A stretch of 64,000 nt of DNA from Aliidiomarina haloalkalitolerans (GCF_003987315.1 NZ_PIPI01000001.1:744001-808000); one strand, 5' to 3'. Numbered from the stretch's first letter, positions 46,042 through 55,695 are shown. The notes: a model not told the origin generated them from the letters alone. Numbers and translations: made by a program.

Positions 46042-47706
46042 ATGGCGAACCATGAAGTGGAACGCGAAAGCATGGAGTTTGATGTCCTTATTGTCGGCGC
46101 AGGCCCTGCTGGACTCAGTACTGCATGTAAATTAGCTCAACTCAACCAAGAGCAAGGTGGCGACTTACAAATCTGTGTCATCGAGAAAGGCTCTGAAGTC
46201 GGTGCCCACATTCTTTCTGGCGCTGTGTTTGAGCCGCGTGCCCTTGCAGAGTTATTCCCAGATTGGCAAGAACGCGGTGCTCCACTTTCTACTTCGGTAA
46301 AACGTGATGACATCTTCATGTTTAAAAACGCCGAGAACGCGAGCAAACTACCTAATTTTATGGTGCCAAAAACCTTCCATAATGACGGTAACTATATTGT
46401 TAGCATGGGTAATGTCTGCCGTTGGCTAGCCGCACAAGCGGAAGAGCTTGGCGTTGAAATTTTCCCTGGCTTTGCTGCCGCTGAAGTCATTTACGATGAC
46501 AACAATGCCGTCGCAGGTGTGATTACTGGTGACATGGGTGTTGGCCTTAATGGTGAACCGAAAGACGGTTACATGCCGGGAATGGAGCTGCGCGCGAAGT
46601 ACACCGTGTTCGCCGAAGGTTGTCGCGGGCATCTTGGCAAGGAGCTGATTGCTCATTATCAGCTTGACCAAGACAGCACGCCACAGCATTACGCCATTGG
46701 CTTTAAAGAGATTTGGGATGTGCCTGCCGAGCAACACGAAGAAGGTGTCGTGGTTCATAGCACAGGCTGGCCATTAAAAGATCACGCCACTGGTGGTGGT
46801 TACTTGTATCACGCTGAAGGTGGCCAGGTCTTTGTCGGCTTAATTGTCGACTTAAATTATACCAACCCACATATGAACCCATTTGCAGAGTTCCAGCGTT
46901 TCAAGCAACACCCACAAATTCGCAAGGTTTTAGAGAACGGCAAACGGGTTAGTTATGGCGCTCGGGCAATTGCCAAAGGCGGTTTCTATTCACTGCCCAA
47001 AATGACCATGCCAGGCGCTGTATTGGTTGGTTGTGATGCCGGTACATTGAACTTTGCCAAAATCAAAGGCAATCATACCGCCATGAAAAGCGGTTTATTA
47101 GCGGCTGAAACGATTTTTGCCGCCCTGCAAAGCGACAAGCATGCTGCCGATTTAACCGAGTACACAGAAGCCTTCAAAAGCTCTTGGCTCTACGATGAAC
47201 TTTACCGTTCGCGTAACTTCGGCCCGGCCGTGCACAAGTTTGGTATGTGGCTGGGTGGCGCCTATAATACGATTGACCAAAACTTCTTTGGCGGAAAACT
47301 GCCGTTCACGATTAAAGACACGCAGCCGGATCATGAAGGCATGCAGCTTGCGTCAGCAGCGGCAAAGATAGATTATCCAAAGCCTGATAATAAGATTTCG
47401 TTTGATCGCAATTCGTCGGTTTATTTATCGAATACCAACCACGAAGAAGATCAACCATGTCACTTGCAACTAGCCGACGCTTCAATTCCTATCAGCGTTA
47501 ATTTAGCGAAGTTCGATGAACCAGCACAACGCTATTGCCCGGCTGGCGTCTATGAAGTTGTCACCAGTGATGATGGTGAAAAACGCTTTCAAATTAATGC
47601 ACAGAACTGTATTCATTGTAAAACCTGTGACATTAAAGACCCAAGCCAGAATATTCGCTGGGTGACTCCAGAAGGAACTGGCGGTCCAAATTATCCAAAC
47701 ATGTGA
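46042..47706 (+). CDS. Electron transfer flavoprotein-ubiquinone oxidoreductase
   Basis: Passes electrons from ETF, reduced by acyl-CoA dehydrogenases, to ubiquinone at the inner membrane. 554 residues from ATG 46042 (AAGGAG upstream; a TTG extension to 46024 is rejected). The FAD fold is VLIVGAGPAGLSTA; the ubiquinone-binding middle domain and the C-terminal [4Fe-4S] site CIHCKTCDIKDPSQNI are present. It suits LiuA and the acyl-CoA dehydrogenase at the window start. Confidence 0.96.
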   Translation: MANHEVERESMEFDVLIVGAGPAGLSTACKLAQLNQEQGGDLQICVIEKGSEVGAHILSGAVFEPRALAELFPDWQERGAPLSTSVKRDDIFMFKNAENASKLPNFMVPKTFHNDGNYIVSMGNVCRWLAAQAEELGVEIFPGFAAAEVIYDDNNAVAGVITGDMGVGLNGEPKDGYMPGMELRAKYTVFAEGCRGHLGKELIAHYQLDQDSTPQHYAIGFKEIWDVPAEQHEEGVVVHSTGWPLKDHATGGGYLYHAEGGQVFVGLIVDLNYTNPHMNPFAEFQRFKQHPQIRKVLENGKRVSYGARAIAKGGFYSLPKMTMPGAVLVGCDAGTLNFAKIKGNHTAMKSGLLAAETIFAALQSDKHAADLTEYTEAFKSSWLYDELYRSRNFGPAVHKFGMWLGGAYNTIDQNFFGGKLPFTIKDTQPDHEGMQLASAAAKIDYPKPDNKISFDRNSSVYLSNTNHEEDQPCHLQLADASIPISVNLAKFDEPAQRYCPAGVYEVVTSDDGEKRFQINAQNCIHCKTCDIKDPSQNIRWVTPEGTGGPNYPNM

Positions 47707-47746
47707 CAATCGTCCTCAATGTAACGTGTGACGACTTACCAAATAG

Positions 47747-47778
47747 AAAGCTCATTGGTTTTGCCAATGAGCTTTTTT
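47747..47778. terminator. Intrinsic terminator after ETF-QO
   Basis: AAAGCTCATTGG (47747-47758) and CCAATGAGCTTT (47764-47775) form a 12-bp stem with a five-base loop and six T on the plus strand. It also faces the converging Nudix gene. Confidence 0.92.
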
Positions 47779-47808
47779 AATTTTAAATTCGGCTGCCATT
47801 TTGCTTTG

Positions 47809-48348
47809 CTATTCACTCTTCGCCGGAACACTTGCCGCTAACATCAAGGCTGCAAGGGTTAATCCGCAGCTAATCTGACCGGTTGCAATTAAGCGAGTCA
47901 GTTGTGCAGGTTCAATTAGCTCGACACTATCCACTTCTTGAAACCCTTCCTGACCCTTGGCGACCTGCTCGGCATGCTGACGCTCGGGTCGGCTGTCTGC
48001 TGGCAGGACACATCGAAATACATTCACATTGGTCATTAAAATTGCGCTGTTGGGTTTCACTTGACCCAGCGCTTGCAAGTCGCTCTCGCTAACGCGATAG
48101 CCGGTTTCTTCAAACAGTTCGCGTGCAGCTGCAGCCACTGCAGTTTCCCCTGGGTCACCGTAGCCACGTGGAGCTTCTAGCAACGTTGTCTCGTGAGCAC
48201 GCCTTGGCACCTTAACTAACACTAAACGGTTACCGACGTAGCACAGAACCAAAGCACCGTTGTCTGAGTTCTCTTCTTTGACAAAAAACCACTGGCCGCT
48301 ATTGAGTACGCGAAACCAATTATTTTGATAGACGACTTTTGTTGTCAC
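47809..48348 (-). CDS. Nudix hydrolase
   Basis: A 179-residue protein with a complete Nudix box from Gly62 to Tyr84 (G-x5-E-x7-RELFEETGY), so a nucleoside-diphosphate-linked compound should be hydrolysed with Mg2+. The surrounding sequence does not match NudE, NudF or MutT well enough to name a substrate. The start is a GTG that overlaps the TGA of the preceding gene (GTGA), so the two are translationally coupled. The pair is flanked by conserved housekeeping genes. Confidence 0.85.
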   Translation of the reverse strand: MTTKVVYQNNWFRVLNSGQWFFVKEENSDNGALVLCYVGNRLVLVKVPRRAHETTLLEAPRGYGDPGETAVAAAARELFEETGYRVSESDLQALGQVKPNSAILMTNVNVFRCVLPADSRPERQHAEQVAKGQEGFQEVDSVELIEPAQLTRLIATGQISCGLTLAALMLAASVPAKSE

Positions 48349-49316
48349 TGCTTTATTTCCAATCCGATGTAATGACGCAATTTTGGATACAAACCAAACC
48401 AATTTTTGCGCGTGAATCCGTCATAGCCTTTGTCGACAAGTTTTGTCTCGGCATAGTTCATTGTTTCCGAATAGATAAACTGCGCTAACTCCCCCGCCCC
48501 AAGCGCACTGACGAGTTGAAATAATTTATATGGAATAGCTAAAACCATTAGCTCGCGTTGTAAACTTTTAATCGTTAAACCCGCATCGAGAAGTGACTGC
48601 GGTATTTCGGTTAAGTGTTTAATACGGTCTTGTAAAAAACCATCGCCTGCTTCAACAAATAATGAGTGGTATTCTGGGTCGATGACTTCAAGCCGAAACT
48701 CTTCTTCTGTCGTCGACGCAAAACGCTGGTTATTCGCGAAATAATCATTGGCAAAATGATACCAGTCAGAGCGGCTGCAGGTACCAGAAGCCCGATGCAT
48801 AAATAGTTGTCGTTCGCCGTCATCTTTAAAATAATGCGCAAATACTTCCGGGTCAGCTAAACGGTTAAAAATCGCATGCTGCAAACTATCAGGTGCAACT
48901 TGAATTGTTTTGTACTGCGGCTGTAACGCCCTCAGTGCAAGTTCAGTATCGCGCAAGCGTTGACGAAAACTACGCACTTGAATCTGCGTAAGTTCACGTT
49001 TCATCGGCGCACCGTCTAGGCTAGAAATAATATAAGTAGCTGGCAAAGAATCAAAATAATCATCAAGGCTCATGTCTTGGGTAATATTGAATCCATGAAT
49101 CACGAGGCGACCAGCACCCTCTTCATTTAGGTATTTTTGGACATTCCGTTTAGCCAGAATTGCCGCTATCTCTCGATTATCAAGAATTGTATTCGGCGAA
49201 AGTACCACACCTGAAGCCATGGTTAAGCCGAGTAAGAAACGCTTTTGTAATTCGGTTGCTGGCAAGGCTCGCACTGAATCACAATTAGACAAGTACACTT
49301 TTTCTTTTAGCAACAT
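48345..49316 (-). CDS. Unrecognised 323-residue protein coupled to the Nudix gene
   Basis: A soluble, mostly helical 323-residue protein beginning MLLKEKVYLSNCDSVRALPA; I do not recognise a family. No signal peptide or membrane helix is seen. Notable stretches are LVIHGFNITQDMSLDDYFDS (strand-helix, possibly a Rossmann-like half), MHRASGTCSRSDWYHFANDYF, and a C-terminal part rich in aromatic residues (FTRKNWFGLYPKLRHYIG). Two Cys. Ribosome site AAGG eight bases before the ATG. It is the first gene of a two-gene unit with the Nudix hydrolase. Base composition here and upstream looks more AT-rich than the neighbours. Confidence 0.75.
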   Translation of the reverse strand: MLLKEKVYLSNCDSVRALPATELQKRFLLGLTMASGVVLSPNTILDNREIAAILAKRNVQKYLNEEGAGRLVIHGFNITQDMSLDDYFDSLPATYIISSLDGAPMKRELTQIQVRSFRQRLRDTELALRALQPQYKTIQVAPDSLQHAIFNRLADPEVFAHYFKDDGERQLFMHRASGTCSRSDWYHFANDYFANNQRFASTTEEEFRLEVIDPEYHSLFVEAGDGFLQDRIKHLTEIPQSLLDAGLTIKSLQRELMVLAIPYKLFQLVSALGAGELAQFIYSETMNYAETKLVDKGYDGFTRKNWFGLYPKLRHYIGLEIKQ

Positions 49317-49538
49317 AAACGTGCCTTATTATTATGCAAATACCAAATAGCCATGGTTGCGAGATTCATAATTCTTGTAAGCCATGGATTAAAACAATGT
49401 AAATAACTGAAATTAACTTGTCGTCATTTATTTTTTTAGTTTATGATCAATCCAATTAAATGCAGCTAAACGTATTTAAATGAAGTGTTAATATGGATTT
49501 ACAAACATCGAGCAGTATAAAGGATTTCGGCAGATTCC

Positions 49539-49557
49539 TTCTACAGAAATTGTAGAA
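49539..49557 (+). promoter_or_regulatory. Leader hairpin before the H-NS family gene
   Basis: TTCTACA (49539-49545), loop GAAAT and TGTAGAA (49551-49557) lie 42 bases before the ATG, flanked by AAGGA/TCCTT complements. The 283-base gap from 49317 is AT-rich and otherwise holds no ORF I support. Confidence 0.4.
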
Positions 49558-49599
49558 ATCAATAGTAGATTCAATCCAACTAAAACAACGGGATACCCA

Positions 49600-50010
49600 A
49601 TGAAAGAGTTCACCGATATTCTGACCCATGCCCGTCGCCTAAATGCAGCGACTAAGACCCTAACTTCTGTCGAACTTGAAGATGTGGCGACAAAATTAGC
49701 CAGTGTCATTGAGCAACGTAAAGCCGACGAAGAAGCACAGCGTGCTGAGCAAGCTGAAAAATTGGCAGAAGTCGAACGGATTCGCAAGCAAATCGAAGCA
49801 GCTGGTTTACGCCCTGAAGACTTTTTTGGCGGTGACGTAGCAACAAGCACTGTTAGCAAACCACGCAAGAAGCGTGCACCTGTCGCTCCGAAGTATGCTT
49901 ACACAGACGCAAATGGAGAGCGTAAAACGTGGACCGGGCAAGGCCGCACGCCAAAGGTCATTCAAGCTGCTTTAGATCAAGGTAAAAGCCTCGACAGCTT
50001 TAAAATCTAA
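49600..50010 (+). CDS. H-NS family nucleoid protein
   Basis: A 136-residue DNA-binding protein: an N-terminal oligomerisation helix region (about 1-68, heptad-rich with a KADEEAQRAEQAEKLAEVER stretch), a basic linker (KPRKKRA) and the C-terminal AT-hook-like domain with TWTGQGRTP at 110-118, the core minor-groove motif of H-NS. It would silence AT-rich or foreign DNA. It is followed by an intrinsic terminator and is divergent from the 323-aa/Nudix pair. Confidence 0.93.
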   Translation: MKEFTDILTHARRLNAATKTLTSVELEDVATKLASVIEQRKADEEAQRAEQAEKLAEVERIRKQIEAAGLRPEDFFGGDVATSTVSKPRKKRAPVAPKYAYTDANGERKTWTGQGRTPKVIQAALDQGKSLDSFKI

Positions 50011-50059
50011 TACGCCTGAATTAGACCCTTTAATTAAAAGCGTCTGAGTCGAAAACATC

Positions 50060-50098
50060 AAAAAGAGCGAAACAGTTCATCTGCTTCGCTCTTTTTTA
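50060..50098 (+). terminator. Intrinsic terminator of the H-NS gene
   Basis: AAAAAGAGCGAA (50060-50071) pairs with TTCGCTCTTTTT (50085-50096), followed by further T. Confidence 0.9.
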
Positions 50099-50139
50099 TT
50101 TGTTTATACTGTAATTCGATTTATTCGTTTTGGCCAAGT

Positions 50140-50766
50140 TTAACGCAGACGTACTTCCACGTCGCCAACGCCGACTGTCGCATCAATATTAAACTCACCG
50201 TCAAGGCGTAAGTCAGCACTTTCGGTCACCACGCGACGCCGCGTTTCAACTTTATCACTGCCTGAAATTCGCGCTGCGCCGACGCCCGAACTCACATCGA
50301 CTTTTCCTATAGAAGCCAAAGGTGCTGTTACTTTGATGTCACCAACGCCTAAGTCGACCGTCAAGTGCGACGCGCCAATTACAGCGTTAATCGTACCGAC
50401 ACCTTGTTGAATTTCGATATTCGTTACAGCCGGTAAGGTAATTACCCAAGCAGCATTCACATTGTTCTCTTTAAAACTTAGTGCCAGTGTGCTGTTGTGT
50501 TGCCAAATTTCGATGTCGAGATTATCAACATCCGGTTTACGACGAAAGAAGCCATGGCCTTTGACTTCAAAGGTCACCTCAACTTTTGCTTCATTCGAGC
50601 TACTCGTGCGCAAGGTAACTTCACCGACCGCATTATTGATCACCACATTTTCAATGCCACCAAGATCAAACGTATGCGTCACTTTGCCGTTATTCGCATA
50701 GCTCAATGGCGCCATAAATAGAAACAAAGTTAGTCCTAAAGTGACTATCGTTGCTAGTTTTTTCAT
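50140..50766 (-). CDS. Exported DUF4097-like putative adhesin
   Basis: A 208-residue protein with a cleavable signal (MKKLATIVTLGLTLFLFMAP, mature from about ANNG) and a right-handed beta-helix-like body of short strands with repeating GVG/GDI turns (GVGTINAVIG, LGVGDIKVT, SSGVGAARISG, TVGVGDVEVRLR). Such DUF4097-type proteins are envelope-associated and of unclear function. The ATG at 50766 is chosen over an upstream one because the signal peptide then begins with MKKL and GGGG lies upstream. Confidence 0.8.
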   Translation of the reverse strand: MKKLATIVTLGLTLFLFMAPLSYANNGKVTHTFDLGGIENVVINNAVGEVTLRTSSSNEAKVEVTFEVKGHGFFRRKPDVDNLDIEIWQHNSTLALSFKENNVNAAWVITLPAVTNIEIQQGVGTINAVIGASHLTVDLGVGDIKVTAPLASIGKVDVSSGVGAARISGSDKVETRRRVVTESADLRLDGEFNIDATVGVGDVEVRLR

Positions 50767-50961
50767 TGCTGTTGTTCCCCTTTTGTCATCATGCAATTAA
50801 GATCAATAAAGCAAGGTTCAGGCCAAAACGACTAACGTATTGTTTTATAAGAATATTAAATAAATAATAAAGCTATCTCGGCAAGGGTAGCGTAGTCATT
50901 CTGACAAAATTATGGTCAAATACATCAAATTCGCCAGTTCATTCTGCAGAAGGCACTCGTC

Positions 50962-51681
50962 GTGAGCCATTCACCCACAGAAAACAGTTATCGTATTGAG
51001 CCGGTCGGTTATATTCGCTCGCCTTATCGACAAAAGTTCGCCATTCCCCGCCAACCTGGCTTAGTTAAAAGTGCGATTGGCACACTCGAACTGGTTGCCC
51101 CCTACAATCATCCCGACTGCCTGCGTGGCATTGAGGAATTTAGCCACCTGTGGCTGAGCTTTGTTTTTCACGAGACCGCCGATAAAGGCTGGAAACCGTT
51201 AGTCCGCCCACCACGTTTAGGTGGCAATGCACGCAAAGGTGTGTTTGCGACCCGAGCAACCTTCCGTCCGAATGCACTTGGTCTGTCAGTGGTGGAATTA
51301 GTCGACGTGCAACTCCAACCGACTCCACGCTTAATTGTCAGAGGCCTTGATCTGCTCGACGGTACACCTATCGTCGACATTAAACCGTATTTACCCTATG
51401 CCGACGCCATTACCGACGCTCGTGGTGGTTTTGCTGACGATCGGCCAACAACCGATATGCGGATTGAATTCAGCGCGGCAGCGGAAGCAAGTTTAACGCG
51501 TGCTCATCATGTGCCGCATTTGCGCCAGTTAATCTGCGAAGTGTTGGGGCAAGATCCGCGTCCTGGTTATCAACGCGAACAGAATTGGGACAAAGAATAC
51601 GGTATGCATTTGTATGAGTTTAATATTAAGTGGCGTGTGCAAGAGCAGACAAGTACGGTAATTAGTATTAGCGTCGATTAA
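50962..51681 (+). CDS. trmO: tRNA N6-threonylcarbamoyladenosine methyltransferase TrmO
   Basis: Methylates the t6A37 of certain tRNAs using S-adenosylmethionine. The 239-residue protein has the TsaA/TrmO beta-barrel with PVGYIRSPYRQKFAIPRQPGL, GNARKGVFATRATFRPNALGLS and LDGTPIVDIKPYLPYADA, plus a C-terminal helical extension as in gammaproteobacterial proteins. It starts at a GTG with AAGG upstream. Upstream of proS, as in many related genomes. Confidence 0.94.
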   Translation: MSHSPTENSYRIEPVGYIRSPYRQKFAIPRQPGLVKSAIGTLELVAPYNHPDCLRGIEEFSHLWLSFVFHETADKGWKPLVRPPRLGGNARKGVFATRATFRPNALGLSVVELVDVQLQPTPRLIVRGLDLLDGTPIVDIKPYLPYADAITDARGGFADDRPTTDMRIEFSAAAEASLTRAHHVPHLRQLICEVLGQDPRPGYQREQNWDKEYGMHLYEFNIKWRVQEQTSTVISISVD

Positions 51682-51696
51682 AGCAAGTAAAACACT

Positions 51697-51724
51697 TTGT
51701 TGCCTGCGCTCAGGCTGCTAGAAT
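51697..51724 (+). promoter_or_regulatory. Probable proS promoter
   Basis: -35 TTGTTG (51697-51702), a 16-base spacer and -10 TAGAAT (51719-51724), 41 bases before the proS ATG. Confidence 0.5.
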
Positions 51725-51765
51725 GCGCGTTTATTTATCACCCCATCTGTGCGAGAAAAAATGAC

Positions 51766-53487
51766 ATGCGGACGAGTCAGTACCTTCTAGGAACATTAAA
51801 AGAAACGCCAGCCGATGCGGAAGTCATCAGCCACCAGCTTATGCTGCGTGCAGGCATGGTTCGTAAAGTTGCTTCTGGCCTTTACACTTGGACGCCGACC
51901 GGTTTAAAAGTGTTACGGAAAGTTGAGCAAGTGGTACGCGAAGAAATGGAGCGTGCCGGCGCCATCGAAATTTTAATGCCTATGGTACAGCCTGCCGATC
52001 TTTGGCAAGAATCAGGTCGCTGGGAAGATTACGGTCCTGAGTTATTGCGGCTTAAAGACCGTCACATGCGTGACTTCGTGCTCGGCCCGACCCACGAAGA
52101 AGTTATCGCTGAACTCGTGCGCAAGGAAATTAGTAGCTATAAACAGCTGCCCATGAATTTGTTCCAGATTCAAACCAAATTCCGCGATGAAATTCGTCCA
52201 CGCTTTGGTGTCATGCGAGCTCGCGAGTTCCTTATGAAAGATGCGTACTCATTCCATACCTCACAAGAGTCTTTGGAAGAAACGTATCAAGCGATGTACA
52301 CCGCCTACTGCAATATTTTTACCCGTTTGGGTCTGGATTTTCGTCCAGTCATAGCTGACACCGGTTCAATTGGCGGCAGCATGTCCCACGAGTTTCACGT
52401 GCTTGCAGGCTCTGGCGAAGACGATATCGCCTTCTCTGATAGCTCAGACTACGCAGCGAACGTTGAGTTAGCCGAAGCCGTTGCGCCAGCTCAAGCGCCG
52501 GCCGCAGCGACCGCAGAAATGACCAAACTTGCCACCCCTGATGCGAAAACAATTAAAGCATTGGTCGAGCAATTTGACGTCGTCATTGAGAAAACAGTCA
52601 AAACACTGATTGTCCACGCGGCACCGAGCGAAGAAGCCAATGCACCAAAATTGGTGGCCTTACTTGTCCGTGGTGACCATGAATTAAACGAAATCAAGGC
52701 AGCAAAACACCCGGCAGTTGCATCACCGTTAGTGTTTGCCAGTGACGAAGAAATCCGAGCTGCCATTGGCGCTGGTCCAGGTTCGCTCGGTCCGGTGGGT
52801 TTGACAATGCCATGTATTGTTGATCGTAGCGTTGCCGTCATGAGTGACTTTGCCGCAGGCGCTAACGAAGACGGTTTCCATTTCTTCAATATCAACTGGA
52901 ACCGCGATGCGAATTACACCGAAATCGCTGACATTCGTAATGTCAAAGCCGGTGACGCTAGCCCAGACGGTAACGGAACACTGAGCATTGCTCGCGGTAT
53001 TGAAGTCGGTCATATCTTCCAACTCGGTACCAAATATAGTGACGCCATGAAAGTCGGCGTTTTGAATGAAGAAGGCAAACATCAGACTCTTATCATGGGT
53101 TGTTATGGTATTGGTGTTTCACGCATTGTCGCTGCAGCCATCGAACAAAACCACGACGACAACGGCATTATCTGGCCAGCTGCGATGGCACCGTATCAAG
53201 TCGTATTGCTGCCAATGAATATGCATAAGTCTGCCCGCGTACAAGAAGTCACTGAAAAACTGTACGCTGACTTGAAAGCAGCAGGCATTGAAGTACTCTT
53301 TGACGATCGTAAAGAACGTCCAGGTGTGATGTTTGCTGACATGGAACTCATTGGTATTCCGCATACCATCGTGATCGGCGAGCGGAACCTTGACGAGCAA
53401 GCGGTTGAATATAAAAACCGCCGCACTGGTGAAAAAGATAAATTGGCGATTGCCGACGTTGTCTCTTTTGTGCGGAATCTTGCTTAG
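51766..53487 (+). CDS. proS: Prolyl-tRNA synthetase
   Basis: Class II synthetase, bacterial ProS type with an inserted editing domain (about residues 224-408). 573 residues from ATG 51766 ([19 protein letters not shown]), E. coli length 572; the longer frame begins in the promoter and is rejected. Motif 2 ([17 protein letters not shown]), motif 3 ([13 protein letters not shown]) and a C-terminal anticodon-binding domain are seen. Confidence 0.98.
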   Translation: MRTSQYLLGTLKETPADAEVISHQLMLRAGMVRKVASGLYTWTPTGLKVLRKVEQVVREEMERAGAIEILMPMVQPADLWQESGRWEDYGPELLRLKDRHMRDFVLGPTHEEVIAELVRKEISSYKQLPMNLFQIQTKFRDEIRPRFGVMRAREFLMKDAYSFHTSQESLEETYQAMYTAYCNIFTRLGLDFRPVIADTGSIGGSMSHEFHVLAGSGEDDIAFSDSSDYAANVELAEAVAPAQAPAAATAEMTKLATPDAKTIKALVEQFDVVIEKTVKTLIVHAAPSEEANAPKLVALLVRGDHELNEIKAAKHPAVASPLVFASDEEIRAAIGAGPGSLGPVGLTMPCIVDRSVAVMSDFAAGANEDGFHFFNINWNRDANYTEIADIRNVKAGDASPDGNGTLSIARGIEVGHIFQLGTKYSDAMKVGVLNEEGKHQTLIMGCYGIGVSRIVAAAIEQNHDDNGIIWPAAMAPYQVVLLPMNMHKSARVQEVTEKLYADLKAAGIEVLFDDRKERPGVMFADMELIGIPHTIVIGERNLDEQAVEYKNRRTGEKDKLAIADVVSFVRNLA

Positions 53488-53523
53488 ATAGAATCGAAAA
53501 TCGAGTAAGTCTTATCTGAAAAC

Positions 53524-53562
53524 AAAAAGCGAGCCAGAGAACACCTCTCGGCTCGCTTTTTT
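53524..53562 (+). terminator. Intrinsic terminator of proS
   Basis: AAAAAGCGAGCC (53524-53535) and GGCTCGCTTTTT (53550-53561) pair, with inner GAGA/TCTC continuing the stem, then six T. Confidence 0.92.
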
Positions 53563-53601
53563 ATGTTTCACTTCATGCTTCTAGAACTAGAGTTCTGCCA
53601 G

Positions 53602-54087
53602 TTAGCGGTCTTCACCAGCGAGCGGGTCGACATAATGCAAATGCATGTCCCAAGGAAAATGAATCCACGTTGCTTGCTCTACTTCGCCTTCGTACTCGTC
53701 AACTAATGGCATACCTTCTGGCTTAGCATAAACAGTAATGAACTTAGCCTTCGGTAAGCGTTTGCGTAAAAAGCGCAAGGTGTTGCCGGTATCCACCAGA
53801 TCATCAATCACCAAAAAGCCTTCGCCGTCTTTGGTCGCAGTTAATTCATTCAAGAGTTCAGGCTCTGCCGATTGTTCTTGATGGGCGTAACTGCGCACAC
53901 AAGCACTTTCGACGAGGCGAATGTTGAGTTCACGGGCAATGATTGCTGCAGGAACTAAACCACCGCGACTGACTGCGATGATGCCCCGCCACTGCTCAGC
54001 CGGTAACTGTCGACGCGCTAATTCGCGAGTCGCACGGTGCAACTCTTCCCATGAAACAAAGTATTCCTGATGATCGTGCAATCCCAT
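53602..54087 (-). CDS. gpt: Xanthine(-guanine) phosphoribosyltransferase
   Basis: Purine salvage: xanthine or guanine plus PRPP to the nucleotide. 161 residues from ATG 54087 (MGLHDHQEYFVSWEEL), eight bases after AAGGAG. GIIAVSRGGLVPAAIIAREL and the PRPP loop VIDDLVDTGNT are diagnostic, and WIHFPWDM near the end matches E. coli Gpt. Slightly longer than E. coli (152) due to a few residues in mid-region. Divergent from the ferredoxin. Confidence 0.95.
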   Translation of the reverse strand: MGLHDHQEYFVSWEELHRATRELARRQLPAEQWRGIIAVSRGGLVPAAIIARELNIRLVESACVRSYAHQEQSAEPELLNELTATKDGEGFLVIDDLVDTGNTLRFLRKRLPKAKFITVYAKPEGMPLVDEYEGEVEQATWIHFPWDMHLHYVDPLAGEDR

Positions 54088-54187
54088 GCGTGCTCCTTTT
54101 ATGCTAGCATTCAATTCTTGATTGCAACTGAGTATAACACTAAGCCAGTGCTAATTTTTGATTGGAAACAAATAGGAAAAAAATAAT

Positions 54188-54508
54188 ATGCCAACCGCAA
54201 TAATTATCGATAGTAAAGGTGGTCAATACGAGATAGAGGTTGAAATCGGTCAGAACCTTATGGAAGCCGCGACTGACCAAGGTATCGATGGCATTATTGG
54301 TGAGTGTGGCGGCGTCATGTCCTGTGCTACCTGCCACGTTTACGTTGCCCCGGAATGGTTCGACAAGCTACCAGCGGTTGGTGACATTGAGGAGAGCATG
54401 TTAGACGTCGCCCGCGATCCGCAGGACAACAGCCGCCTGAGTTGTCAGATTGAAATGACCGAAGAGCTTGACGGCATCGTTGTCCATTTACCGGTGAGTC
54501 AGTTTTAA
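54188..54508 (+). CDS. [2Fe-2S] adrenodoxin-type ferredoxin
   Basis: A 106-residue electron carrier with ligands Cys40, Cys46, Cys49 and Cys86 (ECGGVMSCATCHVY ... RLSCQIEM), the Cx5Cx2C pattern of the adrenodoxin/putidaredoxin class, and the acidic helix LPAVGDIEESMLD. Members serve P450s or Fe-S cluster synthesis; the cognate partner is not in this window. The start follows AGGAAA. It is an isolated single gene, convergent with the kinase-like gene at 54535. Confidence 0.92.
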   Translation: MPTAIIIDSKGGQYEIEVEIGQNLMEAATDQGIDGIIGECGGVMSCATCHVYVAPEWFDKLPAVGDIEESMLDVARDPQDNSRLSCQIEMTEELDGIVVHLPVSQF

Positions 54509-54534
54509 CCCTCACAGGCAAATAACCGCAACGA

Positions 54535-55695
54535 TTAAATTGCCGTTATCGCCATTAATGTCCGGTCGTGATAACCCGTCACGACTGGAATAAAACCACT
54601 TAACTCTTGATCAAGTTTGGCATCACCGGTGTCCACTCGTAACGGTCGTCCGTTCAGTTGTTGGAGTTTACTTTTACTCGCCACAACGACAAATCGCTCA
54701 CGGCCAACCGCACGAATAACCGCAGGTGTCAGCTGTTGGTTACCACGACCAAACACATGACCTTGACCGCCAATTAGAGTCAACACCAGATAGACAGGTT
54801 GTTCTTGCGCTTGTGCTTGGGCAACCCATTGCTCCAATTCTGCACCAGTGACATCACTCGCCACCACCGACTGATTGCGAATTAAATCGACACCTAGTAG
54901 CGTGTTCGGAAGCCCTAGCTCCTGCATAATAAACTCTACAGTCGAACCCGAGCCCATAATATACCAAGCATCGTCTTCCATGCTTTCAATCACGTCTGCG
55001 GCGATATCCGCAAGAACTAGTTCATCTGACTCTTTGCCACCAATTTTTACCGCTTGTAAATACTCAAGCTCCCCAGGGACTTGCATTTCACCATACCGCC
55101 GAGCTCGAACCGTACCGGCCCGAAAAGCAGTTTCGTCAATGTCCATGACATCTGCTGCCCGTAACGTCGTCAGCTGACCGGTCACTAATTGTTCGAGGAC
55201 TTTACCGGCAGCGACCGGCGTAATTGCATACACGCCAGAATGAATTTTAACCCCGGCAGGAATTCCTAAAACAGGCAAATCTGGTTGCCCAGCTGGGCTA
55301 TTCAAGGCGCGGTATACGTCCCTAGCGGTGCCGTCACCACCCGCAAAGATCAATAAATCCGGTTGTGCAGTCAGTAACGATTGTACCGCACGCTCCGTAT
55401 CGTCTGCTTCGGTTTGGCTATGCGGCGCACGATACAGAACCTCGTGTTCAAATCCTAAGGCGGTCAGCAAGTCGGCCCCCATCGCACCGCTCGCAGTCAC
55501 AAAGCGAACTTGCTCTCGATAGGGCTGCAGCAGCGTTAAGGCTTCAGCGACGCGTTGATTCGCTTTCGGAACGGCGCCGCGTGCTAAGGCTTGTTGACGG
55601 GTTTCAGCTCCATCACTGCCTTTTAACGCAACTGCACCACCAATCCCTGCATACGGGTTAATGACGAGCGCTAAGGTATAAACAGTGGTGGTCAT
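54535..55695 (-). CDS. ATP-NAD kinase-family protein (AcoX-like)
   Basis: A 386-residue protein of the NAD-kinase/diacylglycerol-kinase fold. The N-terminal half contains LVINPYAGIGG and the GGDGTARDV motif (about residue 118, the NAD-kinase GGDGT); IPAGVKIHSGVYA follows. The C-terminal half has LTLIGGQGHVFGRGNQQL, a feature of the AcoX-like family. Phosphoryl acceptor unknown, although NAD is possible. Overlaps epmC by four bases (ATGA), so it is coupled to it. Confidence 0.88.
   Translation of the reverse strand: MTTTVYTLALVINPYAGIGGAVALKGSDGAETRQQALARGAVPKANQRVAEALTLLQPYREQVRFVTASGAMGADLLTALGFEHEVLYRAPHSQTEADDTERAVQSLLTAQPDLLIFAGGDGTARDVYRALNSPAGQPDLPVLGIPAGVKIHSGVYAITPVAAGKVLEQLVTGQLTTLRAADVMDIDETAFRAGTVRARRYGEMQVPGELEYLQAVKIGGKESDELVLADIAADVIESMEDDAWYIMGSGSTVEFIMQELGLPNTLLGVDLIRNQSVVASDVTGAELEQWVAQAQAQEQPVYLVLTLIGGQGHVFGRGNQQLTPAVIRAVGRERFVVVASKSKLQQLNGRPLRVDTGDAKLDQELSGFIPVVTGYHDRTLMAITAI

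Noticed and set aside
49488-49868. 126-codon minus-strand frame opposite the H-NS gene
   Set aside because: Shadow of H-NS coding; no ribosome site.
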